Shown piece after piece: positions 36,019 to 44,701 of a stretch of DNA of 64,000 nt. The position numbers and the translations under genes were made by a program. The first letter of the stretch is position 1, and the number at the start of each line of letters is the position of its first letter. Under the pieces are notes generated by a model. That model saw nothing but the letters and a program-made list of their open reading frames with translations. It was not told the DNA's origin and made no database searches. The stretch comes from an uncultured Prevotellaceae bacterium (lineage in GTDB: Bacteria > Bacteroidota > Bacteroidia > Bacteroidales > Bacteroidaceae). The DNA lies in assembly GCA_900316265.1 (NCBI GenBank), contig ONCH01000015.1, positions 45,663 through 109,662 on the forward strand, written 5' to 3'.

Positions 36019-37182
36019 TTATTCTTCCTCACCTTCTAAGTATATTGAATGTTTGAAAATTCTCCAATGCCACTTATTATATATCAGCCGGACGCTATCT
36101 TCATAGAGTGAACGTGCCGACTCAATGAGAGCAATACCTGCCAAGGGGTACAGCAGGTTAATATTATATTGCAGATGCATAAAACTCAAGAATGATACCC
36201 AAACCAGCAGTGCAGCTATCAAGAAGTAATAAGCACTGATGATATAACTATCGACCTTAGGCCACAGACGTGGTACCCAATAGTTAACCCAAGAGGAGAT
36301 ATAGCATAGCACAAAGGCTATCAGGAGGCTAAACCATATCGGCATATCCTGAATGTTACGATTCTGGATATATGACAGCATGGAATAAGCCTGGATCTTC
36401 ATACCTGGCATCTTACCCAACGGAGTGAAGTGAGCATCTTCCTCATTGGAAAAGGTTCCTAACAACACTATCTTGTCTTTCAGCAAGTTTGCATATTTCT
36501 TGACATCCTTGAAATTGATAACCGGGAAGTCAGTATCACCATAGACAATAAGTCGTTCGTTAACATCCTGCTCATGGGGAGTCTCGCCAGTATAGATGCA
36601 TGCTGTCTGATAGGCCAGCGAATACATCGTCTTATCATTGAACTTCTGTGACAGCGTGTATTCACGAATGATGCCGCCCTCATGGTCTTGCAACACATTA
36701 CCATAGGCGAAGGTATAGTCGCCCATAGGTGCAAAGAACGAAGGAATCAACGTCTCGAAGCATTTCTCCTCCTCATCATAATCCACCAATTTACTGGAGA
36801 AAACAATGGGTTCCTCAGCCTCATCGATAGCACCCAACAGAACGGCATTAGCCAATACATCGTCCCCCTCCTTATAAAAAAGCAGATCGACCGACAGCAC
36901 ACGAGGCTTACACATATTAATCTGCTGGATGACCTGTCCTATCTCACCGCGGTCACGCAACTCCACCATATCGACCATCACGATATCATTGTTGAGCTCT
37001 ATGTCCTCGCTACGGCTCATTTCGTAATAGACATCCGTCATATGGAAATTTTCGAAGGCCTGCTCTACGGGATTAAACATAGAAAGGTTTACGGACACCA
37101 GTCCGATAACTGATGCCAACAGGGCTGCCGTCAGACAGACTCCCACATGATCCCAATGCCAGAATTTCCAGTCTTTTTTCAT
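36019..37182 (-). CDS. stand-alone CHASE2 sensor membrane protein
   Basis: 387 residues. One N-terminal transmembrane helix (about 14-33), an extracytoplasmic CHASE2 domain (about 35-285; VMVDMVELRDRG, PRVLSVDLLFYKEG, KDKIVLLGTFSNEEDAHFTP), then three transmembrane helices (about 295-365) and a short cytoplasmic tail ending YLEGEEE. CHASE2 normally precedes a cyclase, kinase or phosphodiesterase; here there is no output domain. As the operon's first gene, 3 bp before the caspase-like gene, it probably signals to those partners. Ligand unknown. Confidence 0.85.
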   Translation of the reverse strand: MKKDWKFWHWDHVGVCLTAALLASVIGLVSVNLSMFNPVEQAFENFHMTDVYYEMSRSEDIELNNDIVMVDMVELRDRGEIGQVIQQINMCKPRVLSVDLLFYKEGDDVLANAVLLGAIDEAEEPIVFSSKLVDYDEEEKCFETLIPSFFAPMGDYTFAYGNVLQDHEGGIIREYTLSQKFNDKTMYSLAYQTACIYTGETPHEQDVNERLIVYGDTDFPVINFKDVKKYANLLKDKIVLLGTFSNEEDAHFTPLGKMPGMKIQAYSMLSYIQNRNIQDMPIWFSLLIAFVLCYISSWVNYWVPRLWPKVDSYIISAYYFLIAALLVWVSFLSFMHLQYNINLLYPLAGIALIESARSLYEDSVRLIYNKWHWRIFKHSIYLEGEEE

Positions 37183-37205
37183 TCTGTAGGATGACTATTA
37201 CGCTG

Positions 37206-37237
37206 CAAAGATACATATTTTATATCAACTACGCAAA
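37206..37237 (-). promoter_or_regulatory. promoter of the CHASE2/caspase/murF operon
   Basis: Minus-strand TATCTTTG (37213-37206) with TTTG (37237-37234) exactly 20 bp upstream. Confidence 0.75.
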
Positions 37238-37276
37238 AAAGAAGGCAACAGATTATTAAAAACAAATAATATTTCG

Positions 37277-37284
37277 TATCTTTG
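37277..37284 (+). promoter_or_regulatory. -7 box for fucP
   Basis: TATCTTTG, 19 nt before ATG 37304; identical over GTATCTTTGC to the divergent box at 37206. Confidence 0.6.
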
Positions 37285-37303
37285 CCACCAGAAAACGTAA
37301 ACT

Positions 37304-38686
37304 ATGGATACAACAACACGAGAACACCGTTTCTTACATATTGATGACAAAGGTCAGTTGACGGCCTGGTGGCTTATCACGATTTGCTTTGCCCTATGGG
37401 GTGTAGCCAGTAATGTAACCACACCGATGGTAGGTAACTTCTCCAAGGTATTCCGCATTACTGCAGGCGAGGCCTCACTGGTATCTTTTGTCTACCATTT
37501 TGGTTATTTCTGTGTAGCTATTCCCGCCGCACTACTTATTCAGAAATATAGTTACAAATGGGGTATCGTAGCCGGACTGATACTTTTTGCCTTCGGTACG
37601 GTAGCCTTTGTACCCTCCCGTTGGATTGGCGACTACTATCCTTTCCTATCAGCCTATTTTATAATGACATGCGGCCTGTCGTTCCTGCAGACCAGTTGCA
37701 ACCCTTATGTTTACTGCTTGGGAGATAAGCATCATGGTATTCTGCGTGTCAATGCGTCCCAGACCTTTAACGCTTTGGGAACCCTGGGTGGCTGGCTATT
37801 GGCCAGAGAGGTATTCTCACACTTGAGTCCTATCGAGGCCCAGCAACGCATGTCAATGCCCATGCAACAGTTTAACGCCATTAAAGACCACGACCTTGGC
37901 GTCATGATACAACCCTACATTGTGATGGGAATCATTGTGATTGCCGTATTGGCACTTGTGATGGTTGTGAAGATTCCTGAACCCACAGGTATCCGCGTTT
38001 CTCGCAATCTGCGTGACCGTATCAAGCTTCTGATAGCCAATAAGAATTACCGCGATGGCGTAGTCGCTGAATTCTGTTATGTCGGTGCCGAGCTCATGTG
38101 CTGGACCTTTATTATCCAGTATGGCACACGCATCTTCACTGCCGAGGGAATGACTGAGCATGCTTGCATTCAAGAGGTACAGAAATTCACCTTCCTATCA
38201 CTGTTATTCTTCACTATCGGCCGTATTGGTTCAACTTGGCTGATGCGCTGGTTCAGTGCCAGCAGGATGCTGTCCTTTGCAGGAGTTGCCGCAATGGTTG
38301 GCATTATTGGCACGATTCTATTTACTGACCGCAATGGCCTGTATTGCATTGTCTTTGTAAGTGGTTGCATGTCACTGATGTTCCCTACCATCTTCGGTAT
38401 TTCCATGCAGGGATTGGGCGACCATGTAAAAGTTGGTAGTGCAGGTCTGATTATGGCCATCGTGGGCGGTTCGGTATTCCCAGTCTTTCAGGCTCTCATC
38501 GCCAATAGCGGTATTACCCTGTTAGGCGTCCCCAGCATCAACGTGTCATTCTTATTGGCACTATGCTGTTTTGGCGTGATAACCTGGTACGGCCATAAGG
38601 CCTATGTCCGTTTCCGCCTTAATCCTGAGGAGCCTGCTGACGACGACGATGCTGATATGCTATCCATGCCAGTGCCAATAGAATAA
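37304..38686 (+). CDS. fucP: FucP-type sugar:proton symporter (MFS)
   Basis: 460 residues, about 12 transmembrane helices. Features of the FucP family: ALWGVASNVTTPMVGNF in helix 1, TSCNPYVYCLGDKHHGILRVNASQTFNALG in the helix 4-5 region, and SLMFPTIFGISMQGLGDHVKVGSAGLIM late. Such permeases bring in L-fucose or a similar hexose with a proton. No fucose catabolic genes lie nearby, so the substrate is inferred from family only. The C-terminal 22 codons overlap the 3' end of the convergent yfhO-like gene by 68 bp. Confidence 0.8.
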   Translation: MDTTTREHRFLHIDDKGQLTAWWLITICFALWGVASNVTTPMVGNFSKVFRITAGEASLVSFVYHFGYFCVAIPAALLIQKYSYKWGIVAGLILFAFGTVAFVPSRWIGDYYPFLSAYFIMTCGLSFLQTSCNPYVYCLGDKHHGILRVNASQTFNALGTLGGWLLAREVFSHLSPIEAQQRMSMPMQQFNAIKDHDLGVMIQPYIVMGIIVIAVLALVMVVKIPEPTGIRVSRNLRDRIKLLIANKNYRDGVVAEFCYVGAELMCWTFIIQYGTRIFTAEGMTEHACIQEVQKFTFLSLLFFTIGRIGSTWLMRWFSASRMLSFAGVAAMVGIIGTILFTDRNGLYCIVFVSGCMSLMFPTIFGISMQGLGDHVKVGSAGLIMAIVGGSVFPVFQALIANSGITLLGVPSINVSFLLALCCFGVITWYGHKAYVRFRLNPEEPADDDDADMLSMPVPIE

Positions 38687-41123
38687 GCAACAGCAAACCA
38701 TAAGCTGTATAGGCAATTGTCTCGGTGCGGTCAATGCTCTTGGGGAAGAAGCTGAGCACCACCTCGTGTCTTCCTGGCTTTACTTGCAAGGCACGCAATA
38801 CGTAGTTAACACGTCCAAGAGGCTGTTCCTCACCATCAATGGTTGCCGTCCAACCAGGATAGTATATCTCAGAGAACACCACTACTCCACCCTTTCCAGA
38901 GTTTACCTCATAGGTCAGCTGGTTGGGCTCATAGGCTGTAATGGTTACGCGACTCAGCGTATCTTGCATAACAGCCTGCCCCAGTTGTTCCTCGAATTTC
39001 TTGTCGGCCACCGCTTCATGACGTAGTGGAAGACGTCCTATCATGTCGAGTTCCTCGTTGGCATTACCGACATAGTGAATGCGGTCAACAAACCACGCAT
39101 TACCATAGGTATAAGGATTATTCAACGGCACCGTCTGTCCTTCTTGCAGGGGCAATATGAAGTATTTCGTGTTGAGCATATTGAGCACAGGATAGATACT
39201 GTCCCCATTTACTTCAGTCATATCACCTGCAGCTTCACTAACTGCTTTGAAGACACGGTTCATCTCTGGCGAGATATAAGCATCAATAAGTTCTTGATAG
39301 CGACGCAACTTAGCAGCATGATAGCCACCAATGCTCTTCAAATAATAGCTTGTCTCGTTCTCATTGAATGTTGATGTTGCCAAATTGAGGACACGGTAGT
39401 CAAGCGATTTATCTTGTAAGATATGGTCGATAGCCGTTGACTTGGGCATCGGTTCCTCACGGACTGTCTTCGACACAAACATTTCATCGTTAAGGTAACG
39501 CTTATTAATTTGCCACATATCAATAAGACAGAGTACGGTAAGCGCTGCAACCATCCACTGAGCCTGCATCTTACGGTAGCGATAGAGCAACAGACAAGCC
39601 GTACCAATGACAATAATCCAGAATGAGCGCCAACAGTCGGCAGTGAATACCGCAACACGCATCTCTGTAAGGTTATTGACCAATGGAGTCAGCTGGTCTG
39701 CAGGAATCTGTTTCATCGCCTGCATCTCGTTATAGCTGATGAAGTCGGGGAAGAATGTTTGTGGCATCAAGGCAAACAGCAGACAGACACCTCCTGTCAA
39801 TGCAAAAGATGCATATAGCCATCTTGCTTTGACTTTCAACAATTCTGGTTCATCGATAATCCGCTTCAATGCCAACATTCCCAACAAAGGAATGGTGAAT
39901 TCAGCAATGACAAGTATGGATGCTACCGTTCGGAACTTTGCATACATCGGTATGTAGTCAAGGAAAAAGTCCGTAAACGGCATAAAGTTACGACCCCATG
40001 AGAGGAGAACAGACAAAATGGTCACAGCTAACAACATCCATTTCAGCGGTCCTTTCACGATGAATAGGCCCAGCACAAACAACATGAGTACGAAAGCACC
40101 GACATATACCGGTCCTGCCGTCATCGGCTGATTGCCCCAATACTGGCCTAACTGTTGATAGATGCCTGTATAGTATTCGTCGGCATGTTTCATAGCCGTC
40201 TTACTCTGTGAAAGAGGTACACTAGCGCCACCTTTAGCATTAGGTACCAACAGGGTCCACGTCTCGTCAATGCCATAGCTCCACTGTGTAATATAGTCAC
40301 GATCCAGACCACTACTAGTCTGGTTGGCACTATTCTGCTTAACCAGTTCACTCTTACCACGCATCGACTCCTTGCCGTACTCCCATGTATGATAGAGATT
40401 CGAGATATTGATACATATACCAATGGCTGCACCCAGCAGACAAGCAGCAGTAGCCTTCACAAGATGTTGATACTGTTTCTGACGCAATCCCTCAATGCAA
40501 AATGCAATAACCATTGCCAATATGATGAACAGGTAATAGTACGTCATCTGTACGTGGTTCGCCAACACCTCCAAAGCCGCAAAGACTGCTGTCACCAGCA
40601 TACCCCAAAGGTATTTGCCACGATAGGCCAGCACTACACCTGCAATCATTGGCGGCAGGTAGGCCAATGCCATCACTTTCCAGATATGTCCTGCAGCGAT
40701 GATGATAAAGAAATAACTGCTAAATGCCCATACAACAGCTCCCAAAGCTGCTAGATAGACACGGAAGTCGAAGGCTCGCAGGAGAATATAGAAGCCCAGC
40801 AGGTAAACGAAAACATACCACACGTTTTCTGGCAAACCGAGATGATACACAGTCTCTACTTTCGTCAGCAGTGTCGTACTGTGATACGATGGTGACATCT
40901 GATAAGTTGGCATACCTCCAAACAAAGCGTTCGTCCAACGGGTACGCTCACCTGTGCGCTGTTGGTATTCCACTGCCTCCTGTCCTGCTCCGCGTCCTGC
41001 CGAGGAATCATGGCGATAGAGCACGCGTCCCTCAATATCGGCGGGGAAGAAATAGGCAAACGATATCACTACGAATAATAAGACGACCACCACGTCGGGT
41101 AGCCACAGCTTCCAATTTTTCAT
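38619..41123 (-). CDS. YfhO-family membrane protein
   Basis: 834 residues from ATG 41123 (MKNWKLWLPDVVVVLL); ATG 41135 would sit almost on the transcription start. About 12 transmembrane segments in the N-terminal two thirds, with the lineage-typical FPADIEGRVLYRHDSSAG and GQEAVEYQQRTGERTRWTNALFGGMPTYQ. A soluble region (about 590-795) and a final helix with a basic tail (HRRRQQAPQD) follow. In Gram-positives YfhO-type proteins glycosylate lipoteichoic acid; in Bacteroidota the role is not established, though a lipid-linked sugar transferase is plausible. It overlaps fucP by 68 bp tail to tail. Confidence 0.85.
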   Translation of the reverse strand: MKNWKLWLPDVVVVLLFVVISFAYFFPADIEGRVLYRHDSSAGRGAGQEAVEYQQRTGERTRWTNALFGGMPTYQMSPSYHSTTLLTKVETVYHLGLPENVWYVFVYLLGFYILLRAFDFRVYLAALGAVVWAFSSYFFIIIAAGHIWKVMALAYLPPMIAGVVLAYRGKYLWGMLVTAVFAALEVLANHVQMTYYYLFIILAMVIAFCIEGLRQKQYQHLVKATAACLLGAAIGICINISNLYHTWEYGKESMRGKSELVKQNSANQTSSGLDRDYITQWSYGIDETWTLLVPNAKGGASVPLSQSKTAMKHADEYYTGIYQQLGQYWGNQPMTAGPVYVGAFVLMLFVLGLFIVKGPLKWMLLAVTILSVLLSWGRNFMPFTDFFLDYIPMYAKFRTVASILVIAEFTIPLLGMLALKRIIDEPELLKVKARWLYASFALTGGVCLLFALMPQTFFPDFISYNEMQAMKQIPADQLTPLVNNLTEMRVAVFTADCWRSFWIIVIGTACLLLYRYRKMQAQWMVAALTVLCLIDMWQINKRYLNDEMFVSKTVREEPMPKSTAIDHILQDKSLDYRVLNLATSTFNENETSYYLKSIGGYHAAKLRRYQELIDAYISPEMNRVFKAVSEAAGDMTEVNGDSIYPVLNMLNTKYFILPLQEGQTVPLNNPYTYGNAWFVDRIHYVGNANEELDMIGRLPLRHEAVADKKFEEQLGQAVMQDTLSRVTITAYEPNQLTYEVNSGKGGVVVFSEIYYPGWTATIDGEEQPLGRVNYVLRALQVKPGRHEVVLSFFPKSIDRTETIAYTAYGLLLLILLALAWIAYQHRRRQQAPQD

Positions 41124-41143
41124 GTTTTCTCTCATTTTGCATG

Positions 41144-41172
41144 CAAAGTTACGAACTTTTTTCGTAACTTTG
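41144..41172. promoter_or_regulatory. face-to-face divergent -7 boxes (yfhO-like minus, mtnN plus)
   Basis: GCAAAGTTACGAA (41143-41155) and TTCGTAACTTTGC (41161-41173) are perfect 13-bp inverted repeats, each holding a TAACTTTG box. The boxes are only 13 bp apart, so the two promoters overlap physically and cannot both be occupied easily. Confidence 0.7.
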
Positions 41173-41194
41173 CACACAAAAACATATAAAACAT

Positions 41195-41839
41195 ATGAAA
41201 ATTGGTATTATTGTAGCTATGGACAAGGAACTGCACCAGTTGCAGCAGTTGTTCAACGATGGTAATGTGTTAGTACAGAAGTGTGGCATCGGTAAGGTTA
41301 ACGCCGCCTTAGGTGCACAGCGTATGATCAACGAGTTCCACCCTGATTGCATCATTAGCAGTGGTTGTGCAGGAGGCAATGGAGATGATATCAACATACA
41401 GGATGTTGTAGTAAGCAGTGAGTTGTGCTATCATGATGTCTATTGTGGCAGAGCTATTGATAACACCACTGTCTATGGTCAGGTTCAAGGACTACCTGCA
41501 CGCTATCAGGCTGATGTTCATCTACTGCAGAAGGCAAAGGAGCTGGCCGTTCCTGGTGTCTCCGTTCATGCTGGACTGATTGTTACGGGCGACTGGTTTG
41601 TAGACTCGAAGGAGAAAATGCGTGAAATCATCGGACATTTTCCTGAAGCTAAGGCCGTCGATATGGAATCGTGTGCTATTGCCCAGACCTGCTATATCAA
41701 TAAGGTACCATTCATCTCGTTCCGAGTTATTAGCGATATTCCTCTGAGAGATACCGATGCATCACAGTATCATAATTTCTGGGACACCGTAGCAGAACAC
41801 TCATTCCAGGTCACCAAGACTTTTGTAGAATCCCTTTAA
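41195..41839 (+). CDS. mtnN: 5'-methylthioadenosine/S-adenosylhomocysteine nucleosidase
   Basis: 214 residues. Hydrolyses SAH (and MTA) to adenine plus S-ribosylhomocysteine, the substrate of LuxS 12 bp downstream. Motifs: MKIGIIVAMDKEL at the N-terminus, SSGCAGG (substrate loop), VTGDWFVDS, AVDMESCAIAQ (ribose-binding Met-Glu) and FRVISDIPL with catalytic Asp. Slightly short for the family but all active-site elements are present. Operon mtnN-luxS completes the activated-methyl-cycle detoxification route. Confidence 0.95.
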   Translation: MKIGIIVAMDKELHQLQQLFNDGNVLVQKCGIGKVNAALGAQRMINEFHPDCIISSGCAGGNGDDINIQDVVVSSELCYHDVYCGRAIDNTTVYGQVQGLPARYQADVHLLQKAKELAVPGVSVHAGLIVTGDWFVDSKEKMREIIGHFPEAKAVDMESCAIAQTCYINKVPFISFRVISDIPLRDTDASQYHNFWDTVAEHSFQVTKTFVESL

Positions 41840-41851
41840 CTCATTAAGAAT

Positions 41852-42346
41852 ATGGAAGTCATACCAAGCTTTACTATCGATCATACCCAACTGAAACCTG
41901 GTATATACGTCTCACGTGAAGACAAAGGCTTTACCACTTTCGACCTGCGTATCACAGAGCCTAACAAAGAACCCGCAGTGGCTCCTGCTGCTATACATAG
42001 TCTAGAACACCTCATGGCCACTTGGTTTCGCAATAGCGAGGTAAAGAAAGATGTTGTCTACGTAGGTCCTATGGGATGTTTAACGGGCATGTACATCATC
42101 ATGATGGGGACTTATAGCGTAGAGGACATGCGGCGCTTAACCATTAAGTGTCTCCAGTGGATTCTTACACAGGACAAGGTGCCTGCCACTGAGCCACAAG
42201 CTTGCGGCAACTATCTGCTTCACGACCTGCCGATGTGCAAGTGGGAAAGCGCTCGCTATCTCGACCGTTTACAGAACGATTTTCACTGCGAGTACACGAA
42301 GCTACAGATTACGCTCGGAGACGGTAAAATCTTTGCTGATGCATAA
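41852..42346 (+). CDS. luxS: S-ribosylhomocysteine lyase LuxS
   Basis: 164 residues, full length. Cleaves S-ribosylhomocysteine to homocysteine and DPD, the AI-2 precursor. The metal motif HSLEHLMAT (HxxEH), catalytic Cys in PMGCLTGMY and the third ligand region QACGNYLLHD are present. Follows mtnN by 12 bp and is closed by the terminator at 42352, giving a compact two-gene operon. Confidence 0.97.
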   Translation: MEVIPSFTIDHTQLKPGIYVSREDKGFTTFDLRITEPNKEPAVAPAAIHSLEHLMATWFRNSEVKKDVVYVGPMGCLTGMYIIMMGTYSVEDMRRLTIKCLQWILTQDKVPATEPQACGNYLLHDLPMCKWESARYLDRLQNDFHCEYTKLQITLGDGKIFADA

Positions 42347-42351
42347 TAGAA

Positions 42352-42379
42352 TAATCCCTCGCCACTTGACGAGGGATTA
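42352..42379. terminator. bidirectional terminator between luxS and typA
   Basis: Perfect 10-bp arms TAATCCCTCG/CGAGGGATTA with an 8-nt loop, flanked by AT-rich sequence on both sides. The genes converge here. Confidence 0.8.
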
Positions 42380-42383
42380 CTAT

Positions 42384-44186
42384 TTAATTCTTGTTTGCCT
42401 TCTTTCGTTGGTCATGGTCGAGGATTATCTTGCGCATACGCATTGATTTCGGAGTAACCTCAACAAGTTCGTCTTCCTTGATATACTCGAGACACTCTTC
42501 CAAAGACATGACTACCTTCGGGATGATACGTGCCTTATCGTCAGTACCTGAGGCACGAACATTGGTGAGTTGTTTGGCCTTGCAAACGTTAATAACTAAG
42601 TCGTTGTCATGAACGTGTTCGCCAACCACCTGACCCATATAGACATCTTCACCTGGGTCGATGAAGAACTTACCACGGTCCTGCAATTTATCGATAGCGT
42701 ATGCGAAGGCGTTACCTGTCTCCAAAGCTATCATTGAACCATTAACACGACGCTCAATCTCGCCCTTATATGGCTGATACTCCTTGAAACGGTGAGCCAT
42801 GATGGCCTCACCCTGAGATGCGGTAAGCACGTTAGTACGCAGACCGATAATACCACGTGATGGAATGTCGAACTCAATATTCGTGCGGTCGCCCTGCGAC
42901 TCCATCGAGGTCATCTCACCCTTACGACGGGTTACCATATCAATCATCTTCGAAGCAAACTCTTCTGGAACATTGATGGTAAGTTCCTCAATAGGTTCAC
43001 ATTTCTGACCGTTAATCTCCTTATAGATAACCTGTGGCTGACCAACCTGCAACTCGTAGCCCTCGCGACGCATAGTCTCGATGAGCACAGAGAGGTGGAG
43101 CACACCACGTCCACTAACAATCCACTTATCGGTAGAGTCCTCAAACTGCTCGACATGCAGGGCGAGATTCTTCTCCAATTCCTTTTCCAAACGGTCGTTG
43201 ATATGACGGGAGGTCACAAACTTACCCTCCTTACCAAAGAATGGTGAGTCGTTAATCTGGAAAAGCATCGACATGGTAGGTTCGTCAATAGCAATAGGTG
43301 GTAAAGCCTCTGGATTCTCCAAGTCGCAGATAGTATCACCAATCTCGAATTTCTCCAGACCGATAACGGCGCAGATGTCACCACAATCCACCTGATCAAT
43401 ACGGCTGTGACCCATACCATCGAAAGTATGAAGCTCCTTAATCTTCGTCTTCTCCATTGAACCGTCGCGATGGGCTATCGTCACCTGCATGCCATCTTTC
43501 AACTGGCCACGATGAACACGGCCCACAGCAATACGACCTGTATAAGAGCTGTAGTCCAGCGAGGTAATCAGCATCTGGGGCGTGCCCTCAATCTGCTTGG
43601 GGGCAGGGATAACCTCGATAATCTTATCCAACAAGTAAGTAATATCGGTGGTGGGTTTGTTATAGTCTTCACCCATCCAGCCATTCTTGGCAGAGCCATA
43701 GACTACAGGGAAGTCCAACTGGTCCTCTGTAGCGTTCAACGAGAACATGAGGTCGAAGACCATCTCGTAAACCTCCTCCGGACGACAGTTAGGCTTGTCA
43801 ACCTTGTTTACTACCACAATAGGTTTCAAGCCAATCTGCAATGCCTTCTGCAATACGAAGCGTGTCTGGGGCATCGGGCCCTCGAAGGCATCGACCAACA
43901 GCAGACAGCCATCGGCCATGTTAAGTACGCGCTCCACCTCGCCACCGAAGTCAGAGTGTCCCGGAGTATCAATGATATTAATCTTTGTACCTTTCCAGTT
44001 AATACTTACATTCTTTGAAAGAATCGTGATGCCTCGTTCGCGCTCCAGGTCGTTAGCATCCAACACCTGGCTCGACAGGTTCTGTCCCTCACGGAACAGG
44101 TTACCAGCCAGCATCATCTTGTCCACAAGCGTCGTCTTGCCGTGGTCTACGTGTGCGATAATCGCAATATTTCTGATATCCTGCAT
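42384..44186 (-). CDS. typA: ribosome-associated GTPase TypA/BipA
   Basis: 600 residues from ATG 44186, chosen because MQDIRNIAIIAHVDHGKTTL is the family N-terminus. G1 AHVDHGKT, switch I RERGITI, G3 DTPGHSDFGGE, G4 NKVDKP; then the beta-barrel domain II and the C-terminal BipA domain ending KMRKIILDHDQRKKANKN-like. A translational GTPase that helps 50S assembly and growth under stress. Single gene with a -7 box at 44211-44218. Confidence 0.96.
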   Translation of the reverse strand: MQDIRNIAIIAHVDHGKTTLVDKMMLAGNLFREGQNLSSQVLDANDLERERGITILSKNVSINWKGTKINIIDTPGHSDFGGEVERVLNMADGCLLLVDAFEGPMPQTRFVLQKALQIGLKPIVVVNKVDKPNCRPEEVYEMVFDLMFSLNATEDQLDFPVVYGSAKNGWMGEDYNKPTTDITYLLDKIIEVIPAPKQIEGTPQMLITSLDYSSYTGRIAVGRVHRGQLKDGMQVTIAHRDGSMEKTKIKELHTFDGMGHSRIDQVDCGDICAVIGLEKFEIGDTICDLENPEALPPIAIDEPTMSMLFQINDSPFFGKEGKFVTSRHINDRLEKELEKNLALHVEQFEDSTDKWIVSGRGVLHLSVLIETMRREGYELQVGQPQVIYKEINGQKCEPIEELTINVPEEFASKMIDMVTRRKGEMTSMESQGDRTNIEFDIPSRGIIGLRTNVLTASQGEAIMAHRFKEYQPYKGEIERRVNGSMIALETGNAFAYAIDKLQDRGKFFIDPGEDVYMGQVVGEHVHDNDLVINVCKAKQLTNVRASGTDDKARIIPKVVMSLEECLEYIKEDELVEVTPKSMRMRKIILDHDQRKKANKN

Positions 44187-44210
44187 AATAAAACTACGTA
44201 ATTTCGGCTG

Positions 44211-44218
44211 CAAAGGTA
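44211..44218 (-). promoter_or_regulatory. -7 box for typA
   Basis: TACCTTTG on the minus strand, 25 nt from the start; part of a perfect 12-bp inverted repeat with the rpsO box (TGCAAAGGTACA at 44210, TGTACCTTTGCA at 44259). Confidence 0.65.
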
Positions 44219-44237
44219 CACATTTTCTTTGAAAAAC

Positions 44238-44268
44238 TTTGGTATTTCCCAAAATATTTGTACCTTTG
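44238..44268 (+). promoter_or_regulatory. promoter for rpsO
   Basis: TTTG (44238-44241) and TACCTTTG (44261-44268), 19 bp apart. Confidence 0.7.
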
Positions 44269-44274
44269 CACCCG

Positions 44275-44379
44275 CATTTCGGAAAATCCGGAGCATTTGA
44301 CGACGTTCTCCGCCCTGTGATTAGGCAGGCTGATGCGTCTGAAAGATGTCATTGCAAACATTTAATCACAAACAAAACA
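44275..44379 (+). promoter_or_regulatory. about 105-nt rpsO leader, possible S15 autoregulatory RNA
   Basis: Unusually long leader for this genome. It contains GCCCTG...CAGGC (about 44313-44333) and GACGAC...GTC pairings plus ATTTCGGAAAATCCGG near the start, which could fold into a multi-stem structure. S15 is known to regulate its own mRNA through leader structures in several phyla; here this is inference. Confidence 0.35.
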
Positions 44380-44649
44380 ATGTATTTAGATCAAGCTAAG
44401 AAGGTTGAAATTTTCAGCCAGTATGGCAAAGACGCTAAGGACACCGGTTCAGTAGAGAGTCAGGTTGCCTTGTTCACTTATCGTATTCAGCACCTCACCG
44501 AGCACCTGAAGAAGAACCACAAGGACTTCGGTACTGCTCGCTCACTGACCAAGCTCGTAGGTCGTCGTCGTAAGTTGCTGAAGTACCTCTACAACAAAGA
44601 CATCAACCGCTATCGTGCACTTATCAAGGCTCTCGGTCTGCGTAAGTAA
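44380..44649 (+). CDS. rpsO: 30S ribosomal protein S15
   Basis: 89 residues from ATG 44380 (MYLDQAKKVEIFSQYG), the standard length. The S15 core HLTEHLKKNHKDFGTARSL and GRRRKLLKYLYNKD are the 16S rRNA-binding helices. Monocistronic, with its own promoter, a structured leader and a strong terminator. Confidence 0.97.
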   Translation: MYLDQAKKVEIFSQYGKDAKDTGSVESQVALFTYRIQHLTEHLKKNHKDFGTARSLTKLVGRRRKLLKYLYNKDINRYRALIKALGLRK

Positions 44650-44670
44650 TCGAAAAGTTGTAACAATTAT

Positions 44671-44696
44671 AAAGCCTCGCCAATCGGCGGGGCTTT
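44671..44696. terminator. terminator shared by rpsO and the GH28 operon
   Basis: AAAGCCTCGCC / GGCGGGGCTTT with AATC loop (one bulge), followed by T-rich sequence on the plus strand and preceded by A-rich sequence for the convergent operon. Confidence 0.85.
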
Positions 44697-44701
44697 ATTG
44701 T

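Noticed and set aside
41852-42346. luxS taken as evidence of AI-2 quorum signalling
   Set aside because: Pairing with mtnN is enough to explain it as methyl-cycle detoxification; no Lsr- or LuxP-type receptor is in the window.
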